From Acanthosoma haemorrhoidale (taxonomy: Eukaryota; Arthropoda; Insecta; Hemiptera; Acanthosomatidae): DNA of 64,000 bases. Below are positions 38,152-51,016 of the stretch, piece after piece (position 1 is the first letter of the stretch; every line of letters starts with the position of its first letter). The notes under the pieces are model-generated. The model was not told the origin of the DNA. It ran no database searches and was given only the letters and a program-made list of their open reading frames with translations. A program made the translations under genes and the position numbers. Location of the stretch: assembly GCA_930367205.1 (NCBI GenBank), contig OV884015.1, forward strand, positions 2,046,001-2,110,000, written 5' to 3'.

Positions 38152-38661
38152 GTTAGCTCTTGCCCTATTATGTTCTCCTGATACCAAAACAAAGAAAACA
38201 TTTTTAAAAAGTCGAATATTAACAAAAATGCGTATTTCATAGCTAGTACGTTAGCTCCTGCCCCATCTTGTTCTCCTGATACCAAAACAAAAAAATATCG
38301 TCTAAAATTCAAATTTTTACAAAAATGCGTTTTTTATAGCTGGTACGTTAGCTCCTACCCTATTATGATCTCCTGATACGAAAACCAGAAAAATATCGTC
38401 AAAAAGTCGATTTTTTAAAAAATGCGTATTTCATAGCTAGTACGTCAGCTCCTGCCCCATTATGTTCTCCTGATACCTAAACAAAGAAAATGTCATCAAA
38501 AAGTTAAATTTTTTTAAAAAAGAGTATTTTATAGCTGGTACGTTAGCTTCTGAACAATTATGATTTCCTCATACCAAAACAAGAAAAATATCGTCAAAAA
38601 GTCGAATTTTAAAAAAATGCGTATTTTATAGCTGGTACAATAATTCCTGCCCTATTATGTT
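38152..38661. repeat. Satellite B block 15
   Basis: Five monomers plus remnant (510 bp). One base is missing in AACAAAAAAATATCG near 38285. The opening monomer reads ACATTTTTAAAAAG in place of ACATCTTTAAAAAG. Confidence 0.96.
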
Positions 38662-39555
38662 AATTCGTAGCTTTGATCATACGATCGTATCACGTAATAT
38701 AATGAGTGCCAATGATACGGTACACTATCATATTCGACATCATTTGATGTTATATTCACTCGTGGCTTCAATCATACGATCGTATCACGTGATATAATGA
38801 GTGGCAATGATGCGGTACACTATCATATTCCACATCATTTGATGTTATGTTTACTCGTAACTTTAATCATACGATCGTATCACGTGATTGAATGAGTGCC
38901 AATGATATGGCACACAATCAAATTCGACATTATTTGGTGTTATATTCACTCGTAACTTGAATCAACCGATCGTATCACGTGATACAATGAGTTCAAATGA
39001 TATGGTACACAATCATATTTGACATCATTTGATGTTATGTTCACTCGTAACTTGAATCATACGATTGTAACACGTGATACAATGAGTTCAAATGATACGG
39101 TACACAATCATATTCCACATCATTTGATGTTATGTTTACTCGTAACTTTAATCATACGATCGTATCACGTGATTGAATGAGTGCCAATGATATGGCACAC
39201 AATTAAATTCGACATTATTTGGTGTTATATTCACTCGTAACTTGAATCACACGATCGTATCACGTGATACAATGAGTTCAAATGATACGGTACACAATCA
39301 TATTCGACATCATTTGATGTTATATTCACTCGTAACTTGAATCATACGATTGTATCACGTGATACAATGAGTGCTAATGATACAGCACACAATCATATTC
39401 GACATCATTTGATGTTATATTCACTCGTAACTTGAATCATACGATCGTATCACGTGATACAATAAGTGCAAATGATACGGCACACTATCATATTTGACAT
39501 CATTTGATGTCATATTCACTCGTAACTTTATTCATACGATCGTATGATCTTTAAC
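38662..39555. repeat. Satellite A block 16
   Basis: Nine monomers (894 bp, exact). One monomer has lost the usual AATCAAATTC (AATTAAATTC near 39201). Its order of subtypes also begins the longer blocks at 40067 and 45233. Confidence 0.96.
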
Positions 39556-40066
39556 GTTAGCTCTTGCCCTATTATGTTCTCCTGATACCAAAACAAAGAA
39601 AACATCTTTAAAAAGTCGAATATTAACAAAAATGCGTATTTCATAGCTAGTACGTTAGCTCCTGCCCCATCTTGTTCTCCTGATACCAAAACAAAGAAAA
39701 TATCGTCTAAAATTCAAATTTTTACAAAAATGCTTTTTTTATAGCTGGTACGTTAGCTCCTACCCTATTATGATCTCCTGATACGAAAACCAGAAAAATA
39801 TCGTCAAAAAGTCGATTTTTTAAAAAATGCGTATTTCATAGCTAGTACGTCAGCTCCTGCCCCATTATGTTCTCCTGATACCTAAACAAAGAAAATGTCA
39901 TCAAAAAGTTAAATTTTTTTAAAAAAGAGTATTTTATAGCTGGTACGTTAGCTTCTGAACAATTATGATTTCCTCATACCAAAACAAGAAAAATATCGTC
40001 AAAAAGTCGAATTTTAAAAAAATGCGTATTTTATAGCTGGTACAATAATTCCTGCCCTATTATGTT
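39556..40066. repeat. Satellite B block 16
   Basis: Five monomers plus remnant (511 bp). It has ATGCTTTTTTTATAG near 39731, a point change shared with the block at 44722. This marks them as copies of one another at offset 5166. Confidence 0.96.
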
Positions 40067-41720
40067 AATTCGTAGCTTTGATCATACGATCGTATCACGT
40101 AATATAATGAGTGCCAATGATACGGTACACTATCATATTCGACATCATTTGATGTTATATTCACTCGTGGCTTCAATCATACGATCGTATCACGTGATAC
40201 AATGAGTTCAAATGATATGGTACACTATCATATTCCACATCATTTGATGTTATGTTTACTCGTAACTTTAATCATACGATCGTATCACGTGATTGAATGA
40301 GTGCCAATGATATGGCACACAATCAAATTCGACATTATTTGGTGTTATATTCACTCGTAACTTGAATCAACCGATCGTATCACGTGATACAATGAGTTCA
40401 AATGATATGGTACACAATCATATTTGACATCATTTGATGTTATGTTCACTCGTAACTTGAATCATACGATTGTAACACGTGATACAATGAGTTCAAATGA
40501 TACGGTACACAATCATATTCCACATCATTTGATGTTATGTTTACTCGTAACTTTAATCATACGATCGTATCACGTGATTGAATGAGTGCCAATGATATGG
40601 CACACAATCAAATTCGACATTATTTGGTGTTATATTCACTCGCAACTTGAATCACACGATCGTATCACGTGATACAATGAGTTCAAATGATACGGTACAC
40701 AATCATATTCGACATCATTTGATGTTATATTCACTCGTAACTTGAATCATACGATTGTATCACGTGATACAATGAGTGCTAATGATACAGCACACAATCA
40801 TATTCGACATCATTTGATGTTATATTCACTCGTAACTTGAATCATACGATCGTATCACGTGATATAATGAGTGGCAATGATGCGGTACACTATCATATTC
40901 CACATCATTTGATGTTATGTTTACTCGTAACTTTAATCATACGATTGTATCACGTGATACAATGAGTGCTAATGATACAGCACACAATCATATTCGACAT
41001 CATTTGATGTTATATTCACTCGTAACTTGAATCATACGATCGTATCACGTGATATAATGAGTGGCAATGATGCGGTACACTATCATATTCCACATCATTT
41101 GATGTTATGTTTACTCGTAACTTTAATCATACGATCGTATCACGTGATTGAATGAGTGCCAATGATATGGCACACAATCAAATTCGACATTATTTGGTGT
41201 TATATTCACTCGTAACTTGAATCAACCGATCGTATCACGTGATACAATGAGTTCAAATGATATGGTACACAATCATATTTGACATCATTTGATGTTATGT
41301 TCACTCGTAACTTGAATCATACGATTGTAACACGTGATACAATGAGTTCAAATGATACGGTACACAATCATATTCCACATCATTTGATGTTATGTTTACT
41401 CGTAACTTTAATCATACGATCGTATCACGTGATTGAATGAGTGCCAATGATATGGCACACAATCAAATTCGACATTATTTGGTGTTATATTCACTCGCAA
41501 CTTGAATCACACGATCGTATCACGTGATACAATGAGTTCAAATGATACGGTACACAATCATATTCGACATCATTTGATGTTATATTCACTCGTAACTTGA
41601 ATCATACGATCGTATCACGTGATACAATGAGTGCAAATGATACGGCACACTATCATATTTGACATCATTTGATGTCATATTCACTCGTAACTTTATTCAT
41701 ACGATCGTATGATCTTTAAC
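40067..41720. repeat. Satellite A block 17
   Basis: Seventeen monomers (1654 bp, exact). Bases 40273-41127 are followed by a second copy starting at 41128 (855 bp, nine monomers). The first copy includes a 190-bp dimer repeated without any difference that I see (40748-40937 and 40938-41127). The second monomer is a hybrid, GAGTTCAAATGATATGG joined to TATTCCACATC. Confidence 0.95.
40748..41127. repeat. Perfect 190-bp A dimer in tandem
   Basis: Two adjacent copies of a two-monomer unit. The first monomer is the CGATTGTATC / GATACAGCAC type; the second is GATATAATGAGTGGC / GATGCGG. No mismatch was found when the two were read against each other. The same pair occurs at 45914-46293. Confidence 0.9.
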
Positions 41721-42523
41721 GTTAGCTCTTGCCCTATTATGTTCTCCTGATACCAAAACAAAGAAAACATCTTTAAAAAGTCGAATATTAACAAAAATGC
41801 GTATTTCATAGCTAGTATGTTAGCTCCTGCCCCATTATGTTCTCCTGATACCTGAACAAGAAAATATCGTCAAAAAGTTGAATTTTTAAAAAAATGCGTA
41901 TTTCTTAGCTAGTACGTTAGCTCCTGCCTTATTATGTTCTCCTGATACCAAAACAAAGAAAATGTCATAAAAAAGTTAAATTTTTTTAAAAAAGAGTATT
42001 TTATAGCTGGTACGTTAGCTCCTGAACAATTCTGTTCTCCTGATACGAAATCAAGAAAAATATCGTCAAAAAGTCGAATTTTTCGAAAATGCATATTTCA
42101 TAGCTAGTACGTTAGCTTCTGCCCCATCATGTGCTCCTGATACTAAAACCAGGAAAATATCGTCAAAAAGTTAAATTTTTTTAAAAAAGAGTATTTTATA
42201 GCTGGTACGTCAGCTCCTGCCCTATTATGTTCTCCTGATACGAAAACAAGACAAATATCGTCAAAAAGTCAAATTTTTACAAAAATGCGTATTTAGAGCT
42301 AGTACGTTAGCTCCTGTCCCGTTATGTTCTCCTGATACCAAAACAAAAAAAATATCGTTCAAAAGTCAAATTTTTACAAAAATGCGTATTTCATAGCTGG
42401 TACGTTAGCTTCTGAACAATTGTGATTTCCTCATACCAAAACAAGAAAAATATCGTCAAAAAGTCGAATTTTAAAAAAATGCGTATTTTATAGCTGGTAC
42501 AATAATTCCTGCCCTATTATGTT
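41721..42523. repeat. Satellite B block 17
   Basis: Eight monomers plus remnant (803 bp). First of five blocks with this composition (also 46887, 51681, 56147 and 60710). It has ACAATTGTGATTTCC in the closing monomer where left-hand blocks have ACAATTATGATTTCC. Confidence 0.96.
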
Positions 42524-44721
42524 AATTCGTAGCTTTGATCATACGATCGTATCACGTAATATAATGAGTGCCAATGATACGGTACACTATCATATTCGAC
42601 ATCATTTGATGTTATCTTCACTCGTAACTTTCATCATACGATCGTATCACGTGATACAATGAGTGCTAATGATACATTATACAATCATATTCAACATCAT
42701 TTGATGTTATCTTCACTCGTAACTTTCATCATACGATCGTATCACGTGATACAATGAGTGCCAATGATACGGTACACTATCATATTCGACATCATTTGAT
42801 GTTATATTCACTCTTGGCTTCAATCATACGATCGTATCACGTGATATAATGAGTGGCAATGATGCGGTACACTATCATAATCGACATCATCTGATGTTAT
42901 TAATACGGTATACCAGCATGGTTGACATCATTTAATGTTTTATTCACTCGTAAGTTTAATCATACGATCGTATCACGTGATATAATGAGTGTTAATGAAA
43001 CATTATACAATCATATTCAACATCATTTGATGTTATCTTCACTCGTAACTTTCATCATACGATCGTATCACGTGATACAATGAGTGCCAATGATACGGTA
43101 CACTATCATAATCGAAATCATCTGATGTTATTGATACGGTATACCAGCATTATTGACATCATTTAATGTTATATTCACTCGTAAGTTTAATCATACGATC
43201 GTATCACGTGATACAATGAGTGCCAATGATACATTATACAATCATATTCAACATCATTTGATGTTATCTTCACTTGTAACTTTCATCATACGATCGTATC
43301 ACGTGATACAATGAGTGCCAATGATACGGTACACTATCATATTCGACATCATTTGATGTTATATTCACTCTTGGCTTCAATCATACGATCGTATCACGTG
43401 ATATAATGAGTGGCAATGATGCGGTACACTATCATAATCGACATCATCTGATGTTATTGATACGGTATACCAGCATGGTTGACATTATTTAATGTTATAT
43501 TCACTCGTAAGTTTAATCATACGATCGTATCACGGGATACAATGAGTGTTAATGATACATTATACAATCATATTCAACATCATTTGATGTTATCTTCACT
43601 CGTAACTTTCATCATACGATCGTATCACGTGATACAATGAGTGCCAATGATACGGTACACTATCATAATCGAAATCATCTGATGTTATTGATACGGTATA
43701 CCAGCATGGTTGACATCATTTAATGTTATATTCACTCGTAAGTTTAATCATACGATCGTATCACGTGATACAATGAGTGCCAATGATACATTATACAATC
43801 ATATTCAACATCATTTGATGTTATATTTACTCGTAACTTTCATCATACGATCGTATCACGTGATACAATGAGTGCCAATGATACGGCACACTATCATATT
43901 CGACATCATTTGATGCTATATTTACTCGTAACTTTAATCATACGATCGTATCACGTGAAACAACGAGTGCTAATGATACATTATACAATCATATTCAACA
44001 TCATTTGATGTTATGTTCACGCGAAACTTTAATCATACAATCATATCACGTGATTGAATGAGTGCCAATGATATAGTACACTATCATATTCGACATCATT
44101 TGATGTTATGTTCACCCGAAACTTCAATCAATCGATCGTATCACGTGATTGAATGAGTGCCAATGATATGACACACAATCATATTCGACATCATTTGATG
44201 TTATATTCACTCGTAACTTGAATCATACGATTGTAACACGTGATACAATGAGTTCAAATGATACGGTACACAATCATATTCCACATCATTTGATGTTATG
44301 TTTACTCGTAACTTTCATCATACGATCGTATCACGTGATTGAATGAGTGCCAATGATATGGCACACAATCAAATTCGACATTATTTGGTGTTATATTCAC
44401 TCGTAACTTGAATCACACGATCGTATCACGTGATACAATGAGTTCAAATGATACGGTACACAATCATTTTCGACATCATTTGATGTTATGTTCACTCGTG
44501 ACTTGAATCATACGATCGTATCACGTGATACAATGAGTGCTAATGATACAGCACACAATCATATTCGACATCATTTGATGTTATATTCACTCGTAACTTG
44601 AATCATACGATCGTATCACGTGATACAATAAGTGCAAATGATACGGCACACTATCATATTTGACATCATTTGATGTCATATTCACTCGTAACTTTATTCA
44701 TACGATCGTATGATCTTTAAC
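42524..44721. repeat. Satellite A block 18
   Basis: Seventeen standard and four 136-bp monomers (2198 bp, exact). The left part, 42600-43750, is a composite array in which long and standard monomers alternate. The right part resumes the older order of subtypes. Confidence 0.95.
42825..43748. repeat. Cluster of four 136-bp A monomers
   Basis: Long monomers at 42825-42960, 43056-43191, 43382-43517 and 43613-43748. They are separated by one, two and one standard monomers, giving a 231-bp composite period. The first has TTAATACGG, the second CAGCATTATTGAC, and the others CAGCATGGTTGAC. Confidence 0.92.
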
Positions 44722-45232
44722 GTTAGCTCTTGCCCTATTATGTTCTCCTGATACCAAAACAAAGAAAACATCTTTAAAAAGTCGAATATTAACAAAAATG
44801 CGTATTTCATAGCTAGTACGTTAGCTCCTGCCCCATCTTGTTCTCCTGATACCAAAACAAAGAAAATATCGTCTAAAATTCAAATTTTTACAAAAATGCT
44901 TTTTTTATAGCTGGTACGTTAGCTCCTACCCTATTATGATCTCCTGATACGAAAACCAGAAAAATATCGTCAAAAAGTCGATTTTTTAAAAAATGCGTAT
45001 TTCATAGCTAGTACGTCAGCTCCTGCCCCATTATGTTCTCCTGATACCTAAACAAAGAAAATGTCATCAAAAAGTTAAATTTTTTTAAAAAAGAGTATTT
45101 TATAGCTGGTACGTTAGCTTCTGAACAATTATGATTTCCTCATACCAAAACAAGAAAAATATCGTCAAAAAGTCGAATTTTAAAAAAATGCGTATTTTAT
45201 AGCTGGTACAATAATTCCTGCCCTATTATGTT
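44722..45232. repeat. Satellite B block 18
   Basis: Five monomers plus remnant (511 bp). Copy of the block at 39556, including its ATGCTTTTTTTATAG change. Confidence 0.96.
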
Positions 45233-46886
45233 AATTCGTAGCTTTGATCATACGATCGTATCACGTAATATAATGAGTGCCAATGATACGGTACACTATC
45301 ATATTCGACATCATTTGATGTTATATTCACTCGTGGCTTCAATCATACGATCGTATCACGTGATATAATGAGTGGCAATGATGCGGTACACTATCATATT
45401 CCACATCATTTGATGTTATGTTTACTCGTAACTTTAATCATACGATCGTATCACGTGATTGAATGAGTGCCAATGATATGGCACACAATCAAATTCGACA
45501 TTATTTGGTGTTATATTCACTCGTAACTTGAATCAAACGATCGTATCACGTGATACAATGAGTTCAAATGATATGGTACACAATCATATTTGACATCATT
45601 TGATGTTATGTTCACTCGTAACTTGAATCATACGATTGTAACACGTGATACAATGAGTTCAAATGATACGGTACACAATCATATTCCACATCATTTGATG
45701 TTATGTTTACTCGTAACTTTAATCATACGATCGTATCACGTGATTGAATGAGTGCCAATGATATGGCACACAATCAAATTCGACATTATTTGGTGTTATA
45801 TTCACTCGCAACTTGAATCACACGATCGTATCACGTGATACAATGAGTTCAAATGATACGGTACACAATCATATTCGACATCATTTGATGTTATATTCAC
45901 TCGTAACTTGAATCATACGATTGTATCACGTGATACAATGAGTGCTAATGATACAGCACACAATCATATTCGACATCATTTGATGTTATATTCACTCGTA
46001 ACTTGAATCATACGATCGTATCACGTGATATAATGAGTGGCAATGATGCGGTACACTATCATATTCCACATCATTTGATGTTATGTTTACTCGTAACTTT
46101 AATCATACGATTGTATCACGTGATACAATGAGTGCTAATGATACAGCACACAATCATATTCGACATCATTTGATGTTATATTCACTCGTAACTTGAATCA
46201 TACGATCGTATCACGTGATATAATGAGTGGCAATGATGCGGTACACTATCATATTCCACATCATTTGATGTTATGTTTACTCGTAACTTTAATCATACGA
46301 TCGTATCACGTGATTGAATGAGTGCCAATGATATGGCACACAATCAAATTCGACATTATTTGGTGTTATATTCACTCGTAACTTGAATCAACCGATCGTA
46401 TCACGTGATACAATGAGTTCAAATGATATGGTACACAATCATATTTGACATCATTTGATGTTATGTTCACTCGTAACTTGAATCATACGATTGTAACACG
46501 TGATACAATGAGTTCAAATGATACGGTACACAATCATATTCCACATCATTTGATGTTATGTTTACTCGTAACTTTAATCATACGATCGTATCACGTGATT
46601 GAATGAGTGCCAATGATATGGCACACAATCAAATTCGACATTATTTGGTGTTATATTCACTCGCAACTTGAATCACACGATCGTATCACGTGATACAATG
46701 AGTTCAAATGATACGGTACACAATCATATTCGACATCATTTGATGTTATATTCACTCGTAACTTGAATCATACGATTGTATCACGTGATACAATGAGTGC
46801 AAATGATACGGCACACTATCATATTTGACATCATTTGATGTCATATTCACTCGTAACTTTATTCATACGATCGTATGATCTTTAAC
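45233..46886. repeat. Satellite A block 19
   Basis: Seventeen monomers (1654 bp). Copy of the block at 40067 at offset 5166, including the nested 855-bp and 190-bp duplications. The second monomer is the ordinary GATATAATGAGTGGC form rather than the hybrid seen at 40198. Position 45538 has AAACGATCG against AACCGATCG in its partner. Confidence 0.95.
45914..46293. repeat. 190-bp A dimer in tandem, second instance
   Basis: Copy of the tandem dimer at 40748-41127 carried in the second 5166-bp repeat. Both halves again appear identical. Confidence 0.9.
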
Positions 46887-47689
46887 GTTAGCTCTTGCCC
46901 TATTATGTTCTCCTGATACCAAAACAAAGAAAACATCTTTAAAAAGTCGAATATTAACAAAAATGCGTATTTCATAGCTAGTATGTTAGCTCCTGCCCCA
47001 TTATGTTCTCCTGATACCTGAACAAGAAAATATCGTCAAAAAGTTGAATTTTTAAAAAAATGCGTATTTCTTAGCTAGTACGTTAGCTCCTGCCTTATTA
47101 TGTTCTCCTGATACCAAAACAAAGAAAATGTCATAAAAAAGTTAAATTTTTTTAAAAAAGAGTATTTTATAGCTGGTACGTTAGCTCCTGAACAATTCTG
47201 TTCTCCTGATACGAAATCAAGAAAAATATCGTCAAAAAGTCGAATTTTTCGAAAATGCATATTTCATAGCTAGTACGTTAGCTTCTGCCCCATCATGTGC
47301 TCCTGATACTAAAACCAGGAAAATATCGTCAAAAAGTTAAATTTTTTTAAAAAAGAGTATTTTATAGCTGGTACGTCAGCTCCTGCCCTATTATGTTCTC
47401 CTGATACGAAAACAAGACAAATATCGTCAAAAAGTCAAATTTTTACAAAAATGCGTATTTAGAGCTAGTACGTTAGCTCCTGTCCCGTTATGTTCTCCTG
47501 ATACCAAAACAAAAAAAATATCGTTCAAAAGTCAAATTTTTACAAAAATGCGTATTTCATAGCTGGTACGTTAGCTTCTGAACAATTGTGATTTCCTCAT
47601 ACCAAAACAAGAAAAATATCGTCAAAAAGTCGAATTTTAAAAAAATGCGTATTTTATAGCTGGTACAATAATTCCTGCCCTATTATGTT
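46887..47689. repeat. Satellite B block 19
   Basis: Eight monomers plus remnant (803 bp), copy of the block at 41721. It keeps the AATGCATATTTC change found in that copy. The other three members of the group have AATGCGTATT here. Confidence 0.96.
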
Positions 47690-50077
47690 AATTCGTAGCT
47701 TTGATCATACGATCGTATCACGTGATACAATGAGTGCCAATGATACGGTACACTATCATATTCGACATCATTTGATGTTATCTTCACTCGTAACTTTCAT
47801 CATACGATCGTATCACGTGATACAATGAGTGCTAATGATACATTATACAATCATATTCAACATCATTTGATGTTATCTTCACTCGTAACTTTCATCATAC
47901 GATCGTATCACGTGATACAATGAGTGCCAATGATACGGTACACTATCATATTCGACATCATTTGATGTTATATTCACTCTTGGCTTCAATCATACGATCG
48001 TATCACGTGATATAATGAGTGGCAATGATGCGGTACACTATCATAATCGACATCATCTGATGTTATTGATACGGTATACCAGCATGGTTGACATCATTTA
48101 ATGTTTTATTCACTCGTAAGTTTAATCATACGATCGTATCACGTGATACAATGAGTGTTAATGATACATTATACAATCATATTCAACATCATTTGATGTT
48201 ATCTTCACTCGTAACTTTCATCATACGATCGTATCACGTGATACAATGAGTGCCAATGATACGGTACACTATCATAATCGAAATCATCTGATGTTATTGA
48301 TACGGTATACCAGCATTATTGACATCATTTAATGTTATATTCACTCGTAAGTTTAATCATACGATCGTATCACGTGATACAATGAGTGCCAATGATACAT
48401 TATACAATCATATTCAACATCATTTGATGTTATCTTCACTTGTAACTTTCATCATACGATCGTATCACGTGATACAATGAGTGCCAATGATACGGTACAC
48501 TATCATATTCGACATCATTTGATGTTATATTCACTCTTGGCTTCAATCATACGATCGTATCACGTGATATAATGAGTGGCAATGATGCGGTACACTATCA
48601 TAATCGACATCATCTGATGTTATTGATACGGTATACCAGCATGGTTGACATTATTTAATGTTATATTCACTCGTAAGTTTAATCATACGATCGTATCACG
48701 GGATACAATGAGTGTTAATGATACATTATACAATCATATTCAACATCATTTGATGTTATCTTCACTCGTAACTTTCATCATACGATCGTATCACGTGATA
48801 CAATGAGTGCCAATGATACGGTACACTATCATAATCGAAATCATCTGATGTTATTGATACGGTATACCAGCATGGTTGACATCATTTAATGTTATATTCA
48901 CTCGTAAGTTTAATCATACGATCGTATCACGTGATACAATGAGTGCCAATGATACATTATACAATCATATTCAACATCATTTGATGTTATATTTACTCGT
49001 AACTTTCATCATACGATCGTATCACGTGATACAATGAGTGCCAATGATACGGCACACTATCATATTCGACATCATTTGATGCTATATTTACTCGTAACTT
49101 TAATCATACGATCGTATCACGTGAAACAACGAGTGCTAATGATACATTATACAATCATATTCAACATCATTTGATGTTATGTTCACGCGAAACTTTAATC
49201 ATACAATCATATCACGTGATTGAATGAGTGCCAATGATATAGTACACTATCATATTCGACATCATTTGATGTTATGTTCACCCGAAACTTCAATCAATCG
49301 ATCGTATCACGTGATTGAATGAGTGCCAATGATATGACACACAATCATATTCGACATCATTTGATGTTATATTCACTCGTAACTTGAATCATACGATTGT
49401 AACACGTGATACAATGAGTTCAAATGATACGGTACACAATCATATTCCACATCATTTGATGTTATGTTTACTCGTAACTTTCATCATACGATCGTATCAC
49501 GTGATTGAATGAGTGCCAATGATATGGCACACAATCAAATTCGACATTATTTGGTGTTATATTCACTCGTAACTTGAATCACACGATCGTATCACGTGAT
49601 ACAATGAGTTCAAATGATACGGTACACAATCATTTTCGACATCATTTGATGTTATGTTCACTCGTGACTTGAATCATACGATCGTATCACGTGATACAAT
49701 GAGTGATAATGATTAGGCACACTATCATATTCGACATATTTTGATGTTATGTTCACGCGAAACTTTAATTATACGATCATATCACGTGATTGAATGAGTG
49801 CCAATGATATGACACACAATCATATTCGACATCATTTGATGTTATAATCACTCGTAACTTGAATCATACGATTGTATCACGTGATACAATGAGTGCTAAT
49901 GATACAGCACACAATCATATTCGACATCATTTGATGTTATATTCACTCGTAACTTGAATCATACGATCGTATCACGTGATACAATAAGTGCAAATGATAC
50001 GGCACACTATCATATTTGACATCATTTGATGTCATATTCACTCGTAACTTTATTCATACGATCGTATGATCTTTAAC
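47690..50077. repeat. Satellite A block 20
   Basis: Nineteen standard and four 136-bp monomers (2388 bp, exact). It equals the block at 42524 plus two monomers inserted near 49700, the GATTAGG and GATATGAC types, with the TTATAATCACTCG marker. The first monomer reads GTGATACAATG rather than GTAATATAATG. Confidence 0.95.
47991..48914. repeat. Cluster of four 136-bp A monomers
   Basis: Long monomers at 47991-48126, 48222-48357, 48548-48683 and 48779-48914, each at offset 5166 from those in the cluster at 42825. The CACGGGATAC change after the third (near 48699) is also present at 43533. Confidence 0.92.
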
Positions 50078-51000
50078 GTTAGCTCTTGCCCTATTATGTT
50101 CTCCTGATACCAAAACAAAGAAAACATCTTTAAAAAGTCGAATATTAACAAAAATGCGTATTTCATAGCTAGTATGTTAGCTCATGCCCCATTATGTTCT
50201 CCTGATACCTGAACAAGAAAATATCGTCAAAAAGTTGAATTTTTAAAAAAATGCGTATTTCTTAGCTACTACGTTAGCTCCTGCCTTATTATGTTCTCCG
50301 GATACCAAAACAAAGAAAATGTCATCAAAAAGTTAATTTTTTTTAAAAAAGAGTATTTTATAGCTGGTACGTTAGCTCCTGAACAATTATGTTCTCCTGA
50401 TACGAAATCAAGAAAAATATTGTCAAAAAGTTGAATTTTTAAAAAATGCATATTTCATAGCTAGTACGTCAGCTCCTGCCCCATTATGTTCTCCTGATAC
50501 GAAAACAACAAAAATATCGTCAAAAAGTCGAATTTTTAAAAAAATGGGTATTTCATAGCTGGCACGTTAGCTCCTGCTCTTTTATGTTCTCCTGATACTA
50601 AATCAAGGAAAATATCGTCAAAAAGTCAAATTTTTCGAAAATGCGTATTTCATAGCTAGTACGTTAGCTCCTGCCCCATCATGTTCTCCTGATACGAAAA
50701 CCAGGAAAATATCGTCAAAAAGTCGATTTTTTAAAAAATGCGTATTTCATAGCTAGTACGTCAGCTCCTGCCCCATTATGTTCTCCTGATACCTAAACAA
50801 CAAAATATCGTCAAAAAGTTGAATTTTTAAAAAAAATGCGTATTTCTTAGCTAGTACGTTAGCTCCTGCCTTATTATGTTCTCCTGATACCAAAACAAAG
50901 AAAAAGTCATCAAAAAGTTAAATTTTTTTAAAAAAGAGTATTTTATAGCTGGTACGTTAGCTTCTGAACAATTGTGATTTCCTCATACCAAAACAAGAAA
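50078..51000. repeat. Satellite B block 20 (type 3 end)
   Basis: Nine monomers plus a 45-bp partial (923 bp). Type 3 end: the closing monomer stops at CCAAAACAAGAAA and A begins at once with GGTATCACGTGATACC. It has TTAGCTCATGCCCC and TAGCTACTACG variants that mark this lineage. Confidence 0.95.
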
Positions 51001-51016
51001 GGTATCACGTGATACC
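51001..51016. other. 16-bp palindrome at type 3 junction
   Basis: The B-to-A breakpoint falls exactly at the left edge of the perfect palindrome GGTATCACGTGATACC. The first G may come from either side of the join. The same palindrome and join occur at 55467-55482 and 60030-60045. Confidence 0.8.

Larger units (their letters stand above)
36747..39555. repeat. Two 1405-bp B+A cycles
   Basis: 36747-38151 (1405 bp) and 38152-39555 (1404 bp). A third B block of the same kind begins at 39556. The B halves are nearly the same; the A halves have equal length but partly different monomer order. Confidence 0.88.
39556..44721. repeat. 5166-bp higher-order repeat, copy 1
   Basis: B (5 monomers), A (17), B (8), A (17 plus four long). 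The next 5166-bp repeat starts at 44722 with the same order. Confidence 0.93.
44722..49695. repeat. 5166-bp higher-order repeat, copy 2
   Basis: Follows copy 1 base for base, apart from scattered changes and the ordinary second A monomer near 45364. At about 49695 this copy has GAGTGATAATGATTAGG where copy 1 has GAGTGCTAATGATACAG. The next A monomers are extra here. Confidence 0.92.
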
